NCBI GenBank assembly: GCA_031276875.1
Contig: JAISMG010000013.1
Coordinates: forward strand, 1-52,616
DNA: 52,616 bases
Source of the DNA: Candidatus Peribacteria bacterium
Lineage (GTDB): Bacteria > Patescibacteriota > Gracilibacteria > Absconditabacterales > Absconditicoccaceae
Direction: 5' to 3'
Shown: positions 21,453 to 31,108 of the stretch, one piece after another
Layout of the letters: each line of letters starts with the position of its first letter
How positions within the stretch are numbered: the first letter of the stretch is position 1
Position numbers and translations under genes: made by a program
The notes under the pieces: generated by a model
The model's database searches: none
The model's input: the letters and a program-made list of their open reading frames with translations, nothing else
What the model was told of the DNA's origin: nothing

Positions 21453-22196
21453 ATGCACCAACTCTTCATCCTCCCTCATCTTCAAAGAAACAACCATCAG
21501 CTTTTAATTTCTAATGCTCCAGAGTTCCTCGCTCAACTGAGAAAAGTCCTCAGAGCAACACTTGGCGATACACTTTTTGTCCAATCTGCACAAGCTCCTT
21601 TTATCAGATACCACCTTAAAATCACCGCACGAACCGACCAAAGCTTACAAGGAGATATTCTCAGCGAACAAATGTTGGGAAATCTGCCAAATAACACTCT
21701 TGAAACCTCTTCAATCACGCTTTGCATTGCAATGCCCAATAAGCGAGAAAAGGCTGAACTTATCGTCCAAAAACTCTCCGAAATTGGCATAGATGAAATC
21801 CTCTTTCGACCAGCAGAAAGAAGTATCATCCCCCAACGAAACGAAAAAAAAGCTGACAGATTGTTCAAAATTGCTAAAGAAGCCACAGAACAATCTCGAG
21901 GAATAAAAATTCCCCATATTGCTTGGTGTGCAACTGTGGAAAACTATGATGAAGGGAAAAAGCTGATTATTTTTGATGCACCAACTGAGGATAAAATGAT
22001 AACTGTGTTCGAACAATTGAAAACCTTTTCCCATCAACCACCACAAAAGTATTGTGGCATTATTGGTCCAGAAGGCTGATTAACTCCCCGTGATTATCAG
22101 CAATTCCCCAATGCAACGATTTTTAGTCTGTGAACTCACATTTTAAGAATGGAAACTGCAGCAATCCTCGCAGGACGAATATTGAAATCGTTGTAG
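21453..22196 (+). CDS. rsmE: 16S rRNA m3U1498 methyltransferase RsmE
   Basis: 247 aa (family about 240). MHQLFILPHLQRNN starts it. The SPOUT knot motifs are plain: QKLSEIGIDEILF, ERSIIPQRNEKKADRLFKIA, EATEQSRGIKIP, GIIGPEGG and SLGTHILRMETAAILAGR. Two TGA codons supply the second Gly of PEGG and the Gly of SLGTH, both conserved. The frame is open upstream to 21411 but the residues are not RsmE-like. Confidence 0.92.
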
Positions 22197-22204
22197 TATA
22201 AAAA

Positions 22205-22230
22205 ACTGGTAATTTTCCAGTCATTTTTCA
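22205..22230. terminator. Intrinsic terminator between rsmE and the convergent hydrolase gene
   Basis: AAAAACTGG / CCAGT stem (22205-22209 with 22217-22221), 7-base loop, then CATTTTTC. It could serve rsmE. Confidence 0.55.
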
Positions 22231-22255
22231 TTTGGGTTAATTTATAATGCAAAAT

Positions 22256-22314
22256 GCACCACTCATCAGGAAGATAACAAGCAAATTTGTAGTTCTTCAC
22301 CTGTTGAGTGGTGC
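22256..22314 (-). terminator. Long-arm hairpin downstream of the SGNH hydrolase gene
   Basis: GCACCACTCA (22256-22265) pairs perfectly with TGAGTGGTGC (22305-22314); AGG (22268-22270)/CCT (22300-22302) extends it. It lies just past the stop of the minus-strand hydrolase gene and probably ends that transcript. There is no clear T-run, so it may have another role. Confidence 0.5.
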
Positions 22315-22328
22315 TAATGATACTACAA

Positions 22329-24569
22329 TTAAAAATCCCGATTACTGATAAGTTCCTGACAAGCAAGCTTGATAACTTCCTTTTTATTCTTCACTGAACA
22401 AGAGGAAATAAGGTCATAGACAAGCGTTTTCTGCTCCTGCGTAGCCGTCAAGTAAATACGTACAATCAGCGGTCTCAAAAGGTTCACTTTTTCCGCTACT
22501 TCTGCTTTCAGGTCAGCAGTGGTTCAGCAGGTTTTGTCGTAGTAAGATGAGGAGAAATCGCCATTTGGGCAAGTGTCTTTGGAGAGAGAACTTCATCCGC
22601 CACCACCTCATCAACTGGAAGAAGGAGAAGTTGGTGTGGGTGTAGGAATTGGAGGGAGAGGTGCAGATAAAACGATGAACTCTTCTTCTACTTGTACTCA
22701 CCCATCAAACTCAACAGTCAACATATGCGTACCCGCAGAAAGCGTATTGAGATAATCGGATGTTAAAGTGATGTTGGTACTTCCAGAAGTTGCTTCATAG
22801 TTATCAGAAGTAAGTGGCGTAGTATCCACTTTTACTACATTACTAAACTCTCCAAAGTATTTATCTACTCGTAACGTTAATGTTCCTGTAGTTCAAAGCG
22901 TATGACCACTTCCATTGCTTCCCGTGAATGTATTGGAAGGGGTTATTTGATACTCCAGAGCAGATTTGATAGCAGAAGCCCGATGCTCACCAATATATAC
23001 TTTCCCACAATAATTAGGGTGAATACCATCAACTAAACAATTTGGATTATCCATAAAATACTGATAAACAGTTGTATCTCCACGTACAACAAAACCATTA
23101 TTTTCAGCTACTAACTCATTCAATTTTTCTATATACCCAGATAAACGCATATTAGACTGATTGTCCCATAATCAACTGGCAAAACTTTGATTACGGTCAA
23201 TGGCTGGTGGTTCATTCAAGATAACCAGGCGAAAACCAGCCACTTTAAGTTTATCAATTAAAGCTTGCATAGTGATTTTATAGTATTCAGGGGAACGATT
23301 TTGGTCGTTGCGAGTATCATTCATCCCTAACATTATACTCACCACTTCAACACCACTAGTATACATTTGAGCAATATTGCTATCACCACTACTCGCCCAA
23401 TTGCTTGAAGTAGACCCATTCATAGCGACGTTAGATGATGAAAATCCAGTTCATAAATTCAATATAGTTTCTTCTACAGTATGAAAATTAGCATCCAATG
23501 AAATTGAGTCACCAATAAATCCTATAATGGTTGCATAAGGTGATACAAAAAGTTTGTGTCTGATGGCTTCTGCATTATTAGCACTTTGAATACCTGATAA
23601 TACAATGTACCCTGCTTTAGCAGGAGTATAAATTACCGTTGCTTGATAATTATTGTTATCATTTAAGATAACAGGGTTTTCACTGAATGTTCCCTGCATA
23701 TTTCCATCAGATAAGGTGATAGTATTCTCGCCATCATCATAAAATTTTATGAATAGACCAGTATCAAGCGCAATAGTATTAACAGCAAACACAGAAATAT
23801 TAGCATCCATTGCATATAAATCAAATTTTCTGAAAGCTGGAATTTGATGAGTCCATACTCCCCATTGTCCACTCTGTTGCAATTCAGGTGTAGCATCCAG
23901 CATAGTAGTAGTTGCCAAGAGTTTGCCCTCATCTTCCAAATCATATATGTTAAAAGTAATTCTCGTTTCATCTGTGCTAATGGATTCCGTTATTAATTCA
24001 CCTTTAAGCAATCTATTTTCAGGTAACACTACAGATTGAGGTGCATCATAATGCAAACTATAATTGTTACTTGCAGTACTGTTTCTCACTAGACCAATAG
24101 TATTATGATGATTTGGAGAAATTACACCTTGATACATATAGTTAATATTATTTACATTGTCATAAGTATGTCTAGCTATTATACGCCACTGGGCGTAACC
24201 ACCCATTCCCTGAGGAATAGTAAATACAATATCAGCACGACCATTTTTTACTCATTCCGAAGTAGGTCTTAATAAAAATGGATTACTTGACTGAAAACAT
24301 TTTGGTTGTAATGTAGCATTTGCAACCTTCCAAGCATTATTACCCGTACTAGTACAATTAAGAGGATTGGGATTATTGGTAGTAGCTTCCCAACCATTAC
24401 CGACAGGAGAATGATTGTTTTCAGTTGTAAAATCTTCGGAAAAAATTGGTGTATACATTTGAGCAAATGTTCCATTTCACCAGAGTAGTCCCAAAAATCA
24501 GACTACCAAGACACCCATTTTCCATTGATTACGAAAGGGTAATCACCTTTGTGTAAGTTTTTTCATCAT
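22329..24569 (-). CDS. Secreted SGNH/GDSL hydrolase with X2-like domain and SYYDKTC module
   Basis: 746 aa with a signal peptide (GVLVVGFLGLLWGNGTFAQ). An all-beta N-terminal part is followed by an SGNH hydrolase: IGFIGDSIS (block I Ser, near 354), a NGSTSSNW stretch, IMLGMNDTR (block III, usually GxND) and LVDGIHPNYCG (Asp-x-x-His, near 514). A CBM_X2-like domain follows (SDNYEATSGSTNITLTSDYL), then a Pro-rich linker, CPNGDFSSSYYDKTC and a short helical tail without SLH-like repeats. Likely a secreted esterase acting on cell-wall or polysaccharide acyl groups; the substrate is inferred only. Confidence 0.85.
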
Positions 24570-24718
24570 AAAGAATTGTATAAAAATAAAAGCACCCTAC
24601 TGTGGGGTGCAACAAACCAAATATATTTCGTTAGAATAATATACCAGATTAATCCACACTAGAGTGCTTCATTGTCTGGAACATTAAAACTAACAAAAAA
24701 CAAAATATTAGGTTTGTT

Positions 24719-24772
24719 GCGATTTCAATGTACCTATTTCAAAGTAAATTGCAAATGAAAATGTTATGGTGG
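24719..24772 (+). repeat. 54-bp direct repeat, copy A
   Basis: Begins GCGATTTCAATGTACC and ends TTATGGTGG. It differs from copy B (24994-25047) at about 4 of 54 positions. The copies are 275 bp apart, too far for a CRISPR repeat-spacer unit. Confidence 0.7.
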
Positions 24773-24993
24773 CGATGGCATTATAAAATCATACAAGATA
24801 AAAGCACCACTCAATGCCTCTTCAGAAAATAAAAAGACACCATAGAACGTGGTGCTATAATCATACCATTGCAACTTTTATTAAGAAGTAAGCAACATAG
24901 GATATCACGACTATGATGTCGTTTTACTATGCTACTCTTATTCTTATAAAAATTGAACGGAATACTTCCATTGCAACTTTAAGTATGATTATA

Positions 24994-25047
24994 GCGATTT
25001 CAATCTACTTATTTCAAAGTAAATTGCAAGTGAAAATGGTATGGTGG
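24994..25047 (+). repeat. 54-bp direct repeat, copy B
   Basis: Begins GCGATTTCAATCTACT and ends GTATGGTGG; partner of 24719-24772. Confidence 0.7.
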
Positions 25048-25103
25048 TATAAGCATTATATACAATATAAAAAGCAGAGAGGGACGATATGTTCATTTTT
25101 TCC

Positions 25104-25120
25104 CTGTCAATGCGGAACTC
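25104..25120 (+). repeat. Dispersed repeat TGTCAATGCGGAACTC, copy 2
   Basis: Matches 26-42. Both copies are upstream of a surface-protein gene (368 on plus, 24569 on minus), although here the orientation relative to that gene differs. Confidence 0.5.
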
Positions 25121-25211
25121 TTATATAACAAAAAAGAGTGATTGCACACTCCCGAAATCTCAGTTATCTACTCATATCTTCAGGAATTGTCTAATAACAA
25201 AACCCTAAATC

Positions 25212-25595
25212 TGGAGGTGTAGGGTGTCGAACCCTAGTCTAAAAGGCATACGTATCAACTTCTACCACTATAGTTGCTTTTTTAACCCGATTTTTAGAGC
25301 TATGGAGAAGGGGAAGAATAAGGAAAGAAACAAACTTAGTATTCTTATGTATCCCAACAGCTATACTTTCCTCCTTAATTCGCCTTTACGCATAGGAGGA
25401 GTCAAACGTAAAGGTTGATACTAAAGCGGCACTAGACTAGCAGTAAGCTGGCGTAGCAACAAAAGCTTTAGCTCTCGCAAGGAGAGATTTTCATGCGTTA
25501 GCATTTTGGTTTTGGTTCGTGATTATGCTGGAGAACCATTCAGCAGTGGCTATCAATAGGTATGGATTCCTTCTATCAAATCCAAATGCACCCCC
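25212..25595 (-). ncRNA. ssrA: tmRNA
   Basis: 384 nt. The 5' end GGGGGTGCATTTGGATTTGA and the 3' end AGGGTTCGACACCCTACACC plus TCCA have the tmRNA signature: GGGGGTG pairs with CACCTCC as a 7-bp acceptor with one G-U pair. The T-arm is AGGGTTCGACACCCT, and CCA is not encoded. Near position 94 an mRNA-like segment starts AAT GCT AAC GCA TGA AAA. If that frame is used, the tag contains an in-frame TGA read as Gly and ends at TAG, giving A-N-A-G-K... to ...P-A-Y-C. The tag frame is uncertain. tmRNA rescues stalled ribosomes with SmpB, which is not in the window. Confidence 0.9.
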
Positions 25596-25607
25596 TTGAA
25601 TGAGAGC

Positions 25608-25635
25608 AGTATACTCATTTTATCACAAAATGCAA
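25608..25635 (-). promoter_or_regulatory. Predicted tmRNA promoter TTGCAT-N16-TATACT
   Basis: On the minus strand, TTGCAT (25635-25630), 16-base spacer, TATACT (25613-25608), 12 bases before the mature 5' end. It is the best match to the window's promoter consensus. Confidence 0.65.
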
Positions 25636-25720
25636 GTAAAAAAAAGAAAAAAAGCTGCCACTACTCCTTTTCTCCTATTGTCTTGATTGTTTAACTAGAT
25701 TTTTGTCTGCGGATATGTTA

Positions 25721-26059
25721 TTACACCCCGATTTCTATTTTCTCTTTTTCTGAAAGTGTGATAACAGCTTTTTTGTAATCAGCTCTTACCAATTTTCTCT
25801 GAGAACGTCACTTGAAAGGTACACTCACCATATTGATTTTCAAAGGATGAACGTTATAAAGATATTCAACAGCCTGTTTTACGTCATTTTTATTCGCGTC
25901 ACCGTGAACTTTGAAGGCGTATTTGTGGGCTTCTTGGGCTTTGTGGGTTTTTTCCGTGAGGAGAGGGGCAAGGATAATGTCATAAGGTGCAAAGGTTTTG
26001 AGTGCCTTTGGTGCTACATTTTTCTTTGCTCTTCTTTGTAGTTTTTCTCTAAAGGTCAT
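25721..26059 (-). CDS. rplW: 50S ribosomal protein L23
   Basis: 112 aa. DIILAPLLTEKTHKAQEAHK and the YAFKVHGDANKNDVKQAVE stretch are L23 landmarks. A TGA=Gly at 25808 extends the protein through RSQRKLVRADYKKAVITL, the conserved L23 C-terminus, to a TAA. Exit-tunnel protein. Last gene of the minus-strand block; L2, usually next, is replaced by the tmRNA. Confidence 0.92.
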
Positions 26060-26110
26060 TGTTGTAGAAGATTACAGGGGATTAAAAGGTTTTGGCAAGA
26101 TTTCAGATGA

Positions 26111-26737
26111 TTATGCTTCATTTAATGCAGTTAAAGCGTCCTCAAGGAAGAGCACTTTTTCAGCATTCAAGAGGTCTTTTGGATTGAGGTAATCAAGTAA
26201 TAGATATTTCACTTTTTCGATATTTCTAAATGATTTCTCAATTCCTTCATTTTTGGATTTCATCACAAGCAAGATTTTTTGTCCGTTCAATTGTAGGGCA
26301 TTTAAGATGGCTAATGCATCTTTGGTTTTGGGTTGCAACTCAGGTAAAGAAAGTCCTGCTAAAGCGTGTTCTTGGGCTTTTAAGGTGATAATACTATTTA
26401 AAGCCAGCTTTCTCGCTTTTTTGGGCATTGTTTTGGAAAAGTTCCTCTCCGCAGTAGGTCCAAAGGCTATTCCTCCGTGTCTACGCAAAGGAGAGTTTTT
26501 GTCTCCAACTCTTCCGCTTCCAGTTCCTTTCTGTTTGTAAAGTTTTCTCCCAGAACCGCTTACTTGTCCCCTTCCTTTGGTAGAAGCAATCGTACTACGA
26601 GCATTTGCCATTTGGAGGAGGTAGAATTCCTGAATGAGCGTTTTATTTATCTTTTCATCGGAGAAAAGGGTTGCGTTTAGTTCCACTTGGGAGATTACCT
26701 TTCCTTCTTTATTATAGATATCTACAGCATAGGTCAT
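26111..26737 (-). CDS. rplD: 50S ribosomal protein L4
   Basis: 208 aa, typical. The N-terminal VDIYNKEGKVISQVEL, STKGRGQVSGSGRKLYKQKG and GTGSGRVGDKNSPLRRHGG loop, and IALNS-like LALNSIITLK are recognisable. The 51-base gap to rplW and 28-base gap from rplC suggest one operon. Confidence 0.93.
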   Translation of the reverse strand: MTYAVDIYNKEGKVISQVELNATLFSDEKINKTLIQEFYLLQMANARSTIASTKGRGQVSGSGRKLYKQKGTGSGRVGDKNSPLRRHGGIAFGPTAERNFSKTMPKKARKLALNSIITLKAQEHALAGLSLPELQPKTKDALAILNALQLNGQKILLVMKSKNEGIEKSFRNIEKVKYLLLDYLNPKDLLNAEKVLFLEDALTALNEA

Positions 26738-26765
26738 CGTTCGTTAACAGTTATAGCAATAAAAA

Positions 26766-27371
26766 CTATTCAATAATGAATTTTAATGTGGTGTTTCTCG
26801 CTCCCGGCAAAGAACCTTTTACCATCAAAAGCTGTTCGTTTTCTCTGGTTAAAGTATCCAAAAGTTTGATGTGTTTGAGCGTAAGGATTTCATTTCCCAT
26901 TTGTCCTGCGTGAGGATGGTTTTTGAGGGTTCTTCTGGGTTTTCTATTTCCCATAGAACCAACGTGTCTATGGAATTTAGAACCGTGGGTTTTAGGTCCT
27001 CCTTGCAAATGAAATCTTTTGATAGCTCCTTGATACCCTTTTCCTTTGGAAACGCCTTTTACAGCAAAGCTTGCTACTCCATCTATCAACGCAGTATTCA
27101 AGACTTTTCCTACTTCGTTTGCGGAAACAAAGTTATCATCCACTTTGAATTCGGCTACGGTATCATACGTCAGCTTTTGCCCTTTTTCTTTTTGGGTTGC
27201 TTTTTCATTTACTCCGATAACTACCGCACTGTATCCATCTTTGTCTGCGGTTTTGTATCTGAGTACTTTTTGTGGTAAGATTTCCACGAGGGTTACGGGT
27301 ACCAATTTACCCTCTACCCATATTCTCGTCATTTCTTTTTTGGAAACTACCAATCATCATTTCGTATACAT
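26766..27371 (-). CDS. rplC: 50S ribosomal protein L3
   Basis: 201 aa. The start at 27371 gives MYTKGGLVVSKKEMTRIW, matching the L3 N-terminal pattern with two TGA-encoded glycines; the standard code would lose it. Core: GKLVPVTLVEILPQKV, VKGVSKGKGYQGAIKR, GPKTHGSKFHRHVGSMGN, HPHAGQMG and VKGSLPGARN. Confidence 0.94.
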
Positions 27372-27403
27372 TGAGTTCACACACATTAAATAAAAGGGGA
27401 ATA

Positions 27404-27730
27404 TTAAAACACTTTAATATCTACTAGTATTCCTACAGGAATAGAGAGATTTTGCAAATATTCTACGGTTTTGGCTCCGGTTTCTGTCACGTCAATCATT
27501 CTCGTGTAGGAAATCCTTTCAAACTGTTCTCTGGAGCTTTTAAACTTGAAGTTGGACCTCAACACCGTATAGACTTTTCTCTTTTTGGGCAAAGGGATAG
27601 GTCATTTTACTTCAGCTCCTGATTTAATTAGCAGGCTGATTACTTTCCCAACTGATGCTTCTAGCATTCTAACATCATAACTTTTGAGTTTAATTCTGAG
27701 TTTTGGGCTTTGGGATTTTTTTGCTGGCAT
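27404..27730 (-). CDS. rpsJ: 30S ribosomal protein S10
   Basis: 108 aa in one frame when the TGA in EVKGPIPLP is Gly. LRIKLKSYDVRMLEASV, GPIPLPKKRKVYTVLRS and the ending of VEYLQNLSIPVGILVDIKV identify S10. In most bacteria S10 starts the S10 operon; here it follows S5. Confidence 0.94.
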
Positions 27731-27840
27731 TTATCTACATCTTGAATAAAAAGTAAAGATACGTTTGTGAAGTATACGTCGTTTTTGTATACTTATCTCC
27801 TTGTAAATTGCAAGAGATTTTTAGTCTGCTTTTTGCTATC

Positions 27841-28719
27841 TTATTTCGTCGGTTTTTTTGTTGTAGGGCTTTTGGTTTCTTTTGGAGGCTTTTTCGCAGT
27901 ATCTGTCGGTATTGTTTTTTTGTCTGAAGAAGGTGCAGGTTTTTTCTCAGCTTTTTTTTCAGGTGTAGGAGCTATTCATTTTTCAGATGATGGAGCAGAA
28001 GTTGCTGATGGTGAGGTAGTTTCCGTAGTAGTTTCAGCTTTTTCTTCCTTTTGGGGAGCAGTTTCTACTACTTCACGTAATCCTGAAAAATAATCCGCGT
28101 GTTTGTAAGAAGCCAACGCTTTGATGGTAGCTAATGCGTTATTCAATTTGTTGTTTGAGCCAATCATTTTGGAAAGAATATTGGAATATCCAGCTAATTC
28201 AAGCACTGACCTGATAGAAGAACCTGCTTTAAGTCCTGTACCGGCTGAAGCAGGTAATAAGCGAACGTTTGCAGATTTATATTTGTAAGTCAAAGCATAA
28301 GGAACGGTATCTCCTTTGGTGATAGGCACTTGAAACATTGCCTTGTAAGCTTCGTTGGTGGCTTTGGAGACTGCTCCTGCTACGTCATTTCCTTTGGAAA
28401 CGCCAAGTCAGATTTTTCCTTTTTTGTTTCCAACTAAAATAGTGGCACGAAAGGACATTCTTCTTCCTCCGGTAGTTACTCTGGTAACTCTGCGGACTTC
28501 CAGGAGGAGTTCGTCAAATTCCTTTTTGGGTTTATCCTTTTTGTCATTTCTATCACGTCTTCCGCCTCTGTCGTTTCTCCTGTCTCTGGAAAATTTCTTT
28601 TCTCCTGTATGAGGAGTTTCGGAAGAGGTTTCAGGTGTAGAACCACCTGTAGGGGTTGCAACTTGCTCTGCTGTGAGAGGAGTTGTCAATGTTGTTTCTG
28701 TAATGTTTTCTGGTGTCAT
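27841..28719 (-). CDS. rpsE: 30S ribosomal protein S5 with long N- and C-terminal extensions
   Basis: 292 aa, against about 165 in E. coli. The S5 core FDELLLEVRRVTRVTTGGRR, FRATILVGNKKGKIGLGVSK and LLPASAGTGLKAGSSIR is intact. It is preceded by about 65 residues of Thr/Pro/Glu/Arg-rich sequence (FSRDRRNDRGGRRDRNDKKD). A Ser/Pro/Lys-rich tail of about 95 residues follows (KKAEKKPAPSSDKKTIPT). A TGA codon sits in the core GLGVSK and another inside the tail. The extensions look disordered; their role is unknown. Confidence 0.92.
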
Positions 28720-28750
28720 ACCACAATATTTTAGATAATAAATTATACGT

Positions 28751-29110
28751 TTATACTTGGATACCTCCTTCTCTCATTCCGTCTGCAAAAGCCTTTACTC
28801 TCCCGTGATATAAGTATCCGTTTCTATCAAAGGTCAGCTTTTCTATCTTTTTTGCTTTGAGCATATCGGCAAAAGCAATACCTGCTTGCTGTGCTCTTTG
28901 GGTTTTGGTCGTTCCTGTGGTCCCTTTGTCGGTAATAGATGCAACCGTATTGCCATCAGGAGTGATGAGGTCTACTTTTACATAGAGATTGGATTTGGTG
29001 ATAACGGCTCTATACGCTGGAGTCGCAAGTTTAATTTGTGTATTGACTCTCTGTTTGCGTCTGAGATACTTTGCTTGCTTTTCCAAGAGCTTGTTTTTTA
29101 AGTACGTCAT
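28751..29110 (-). CDS. rplR: 50S ribosomal protein L18
   Basis: 119 aa from ATG 29110 (MTYLKNKLLEKQAKYLRRKQ), the normal L18 length; the frame is open to 29170 but the added residues are not L18-like. Landmarks: LATPAYRAVITKSNLYVKV, QAGIAFADMLKAKKIEKL, TFDRNGYLYHGRVKAFADG and MREGGIQV. First gene of the block; L6, its usual predecessor, is not here. Confidence 0.93.
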   Translation of the reverse strand: MTYLKNKLLEKQAKYLRRKQRVNTQIKLATPAYRAVITKSNLYVKVDLITPDGNTVASITDKGTTGTTKTQRAQQAGIAFADMLKAKKIEKLTFDRNGYLYHGRVKAFADGMREGGIQV

Positions 29111-29300
29111 TATGATAATAAAGATATAAGCTAAAGTCTGACGGGCATAGAACAATAGAGTGGAAACCACGTCAGAAAAATCACTGTTTTGGTATCATAT
29201 GAATTTCCTGATGGAAAGCAAGAGAAAGTGGAAAATTTTTGGAAGGCAGGTTTTTCAATGGTTTTCTGGGGGATTATGGAAAGTCTGAAAGGTTAACAGT

Positions 29301-29891
29301 CTACAAATCATAGTGTAAAACTTTTTCTATCACTGTTTTATAAGGTAACTGACGTTGTAATTTTTCCAAAGCTTGTGCACGGTTAAAATGTTGAGTTTCT
29401 GTTCCTATCGTATCTACAGGGACTTTGAGAAAGAGACGAGGAAGCTGAAATGCTTGTGCAACCAGCTCAATTCCCCAACTTTCCATATCGATAAACAGTG
29501 GATGAGACGAAGGGAACTTTGCCAATTGCTGAGGGTGGTTGACGATGACATCACTTGAAATGAGATTGCCTAAAGGGGCAACTTGTAGGAAAAGAGGGAC
29601 AATCGCTTCTTTTTCGAGAGAAAGATGATGGATTACGCTTCCTTGGATGCAGGGGAAATCGCTTTTTTTTCCCTCAGGGAAATGATACCCACATACGCCA
29701 AGGTTGATAATGAAATACTGTTCATCGCGATGTTGAGTCAAAAATTTGGTGAGATGAAAAATGCTCAGATGATTTCCTATGCCCGTACAGAGATATTCTA
29801 CAGGAAAAGCAGTTTTAAAATGCAACTTTTTAATTTCTGTTTTTACGGTTTTGAGTTCAGAAGGTGTAGCACAACATATCAGTAATTTCAT
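29301..29891 (-). CDS. Nucleoside phosphorylase / MTA-SAH-nucleosidase-like protein
   Basis: 196 aa from MKLLICCATPSELKTVKTEI (start 29891). The PNP_UDP_1 fold is indicated by CATPSEL, the CTGIGNHLSIFHLTKFL stretch, YFIINLGVCGY and FIDMESWGIELVAQAF. DMESWG matches the DMEs motif that holds the ribose in MTA/SAH nucleosidases, and VDTIGTE supplies a late Asp. It could be a futalosine hydrolase-like enzyme instead. Somewhat short for the family. Confidence 0.65.
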   Translation of the reverse strand: MKLLICCATPSELKTVKTEIKKLHFKTAFPVEYLCTGIGNHLSIFHLTKFLTQHRDEQYFIINLGVCGYHFPEGKKSDFPCIQGSVIHHLSLEKEAIVPLFLQVAPLGNLISSDVIVNHPQQLAKFPSSHPLFIDMESWGIELVAQAFQLPRLFLKVPVDTIGTETQHFNRAQALEKLQRQLPYKTVIEKVLHYDL

Positions 29892-29960
29892 AGAAAAAAG
29901 AAAAGGGAACATAAAAGTTTCCCTTATCATATCGAAATGCTTAGCATTTACAACCATTGG

Positions 29961-30941
29961 TTAAGGTTCTAGCGGTGCAGTACAGAAATTGTCACGAGAA
30001 CCTTCTTCTCTTTTGGAGGAAAGCGGAAGTAGTGGAGCTACAGTGTGGAGTTGGTTATGGTTTGGTCATTCAAGAAAACTTGCAATGAGAGGTTCAATAT
30101 GCATTACCAAAACTCCTAGTCCAATCAGCGAAGCGACAGAAAGTTTTTTGAGAAGGTGTTTTTCGTGGAAATAGAGTTTCCCTGTAATCACTCCAAGTAT
30201 CATTGAAAGAAACCTTTTGAGAGCAATAACCATCGACGCAATCATAAATTTATATGCTGCTGCCGTCAATACATTGCCTATTCCATATAAACTGGCAAAT
30301 CACAAATATTTCAGCTTTAAAACCTGTTTAATCCCTTTAAATCCTTTCGTTTTACATACAATAACGAAAAACAGCATACTCATTCCTCCTGCATTGTAAA
30401 AATTCATCAATTCAGTGGAAGCATAATGCGTTGTAGTATATTTGAAAGCAATAATCGTTCCCAAAGAAATCAGATTTGAAGCAATGATATATTTAATACC
30501 TTTCATAGAAAAATGTCCTTTAAAAAAGGTATAGACCAACATAAACGTTAATAACATCACCCCCATAATCTGCCATCGACTCACGGTATATCCCAATAAA
30601 AGGTCAAACAACAAGAGCAAAGGAATAGTCATCGTACTCATAATAGAAAAAGTTGACCTGTCCGCGTGATGAATGGCTTTATTGGTCAGTTCATTAAAAA
30701 GTATTCCTGCAAGAATTTGGAAAATCAGGAGAAAAAAGCTGGTAAGTGTTCGAGTAAATGTTCGTCCATCGGAAAATCGTACTGCTATTCCAGAAAAAAT
30801 CATCACCGTTAAAAGCGTTAGAAAAGAAATCTGATGGGTATCAATTTCTGCTCAGAGTTTTTTTTTGAGGACGGTAGAATGTTCGAGAAAGAAACACCCA
30901 AAGAGTAAGAGAAATATTCCAGAAGTCATCTTGGCATTCAT
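29961..30941 (-). CDS. EamA/DMT-superfamily-like transporter
   Basis: 326 aa with about ten hydrophobic segments in two halves (SGIFLLLFGCFFLE, FLTLLTVMIFSGIAV, FFLLIFQILAGILF, IPLLLLFDLLLGYTV, MGVMLLTFMLVYTFF, MLFFVIVC, ASLIGLGVLVMHIE). This is the layout of drug/metabolite transporters of the EamA type. The start at 30941 (MNAKMTSGIFLLLFG) is chosen because it opens on the first TM segment. Two TGA codons are read as Gly, the second extending a polar tail to 29961. Substrate unknown. Confidence 0.7.
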
Positions 30942-31108
30942 AGTAAAAATAAAAATGCTTATATTTAATATTATACATAATATTTTTAATTTGTCAATTA
31001 TTTGGAGAGTTTTTTGGGACAAGAATAGCATCAAAAAATCACCTCATCACGCAATGGATACAGGTGAAACGAATGATTTGTTTAAGATTAAGCGATATTT
31101 CGAACTAG

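Larger units (their letters stand above)
24570..25211. other. Non-coding 640-bp region with direct repeats and small hairpins
   Basis: No believable ORF. It contains GCACCC-N-GGGTGC (24592-24610), GCACCACTCA (24804-24813, the same 10-mer as in the hairpin at 22256), CACCA-tagaacg-TGGTG nearby, a 54-bp direct repeat pair, and CCATTGCAACTTT near 24866 and 24968. A second TGTCAATGCGGAACTC copy is at 25104-25120. Confidence 0.6.

Noticed and set aside
24719-25047. CRISPR array
   Set aside because: Only two copies of the repeat, 275 bp apart, with no regular spacers and no cas genes in the window.
24913-25128. 71-aa ORF upstream of the tmRNA
   Set aside because: It overlaps one of the 54-bp direct repeats and the TGTCAATGCGGAACTC motif and has no recognisable features.
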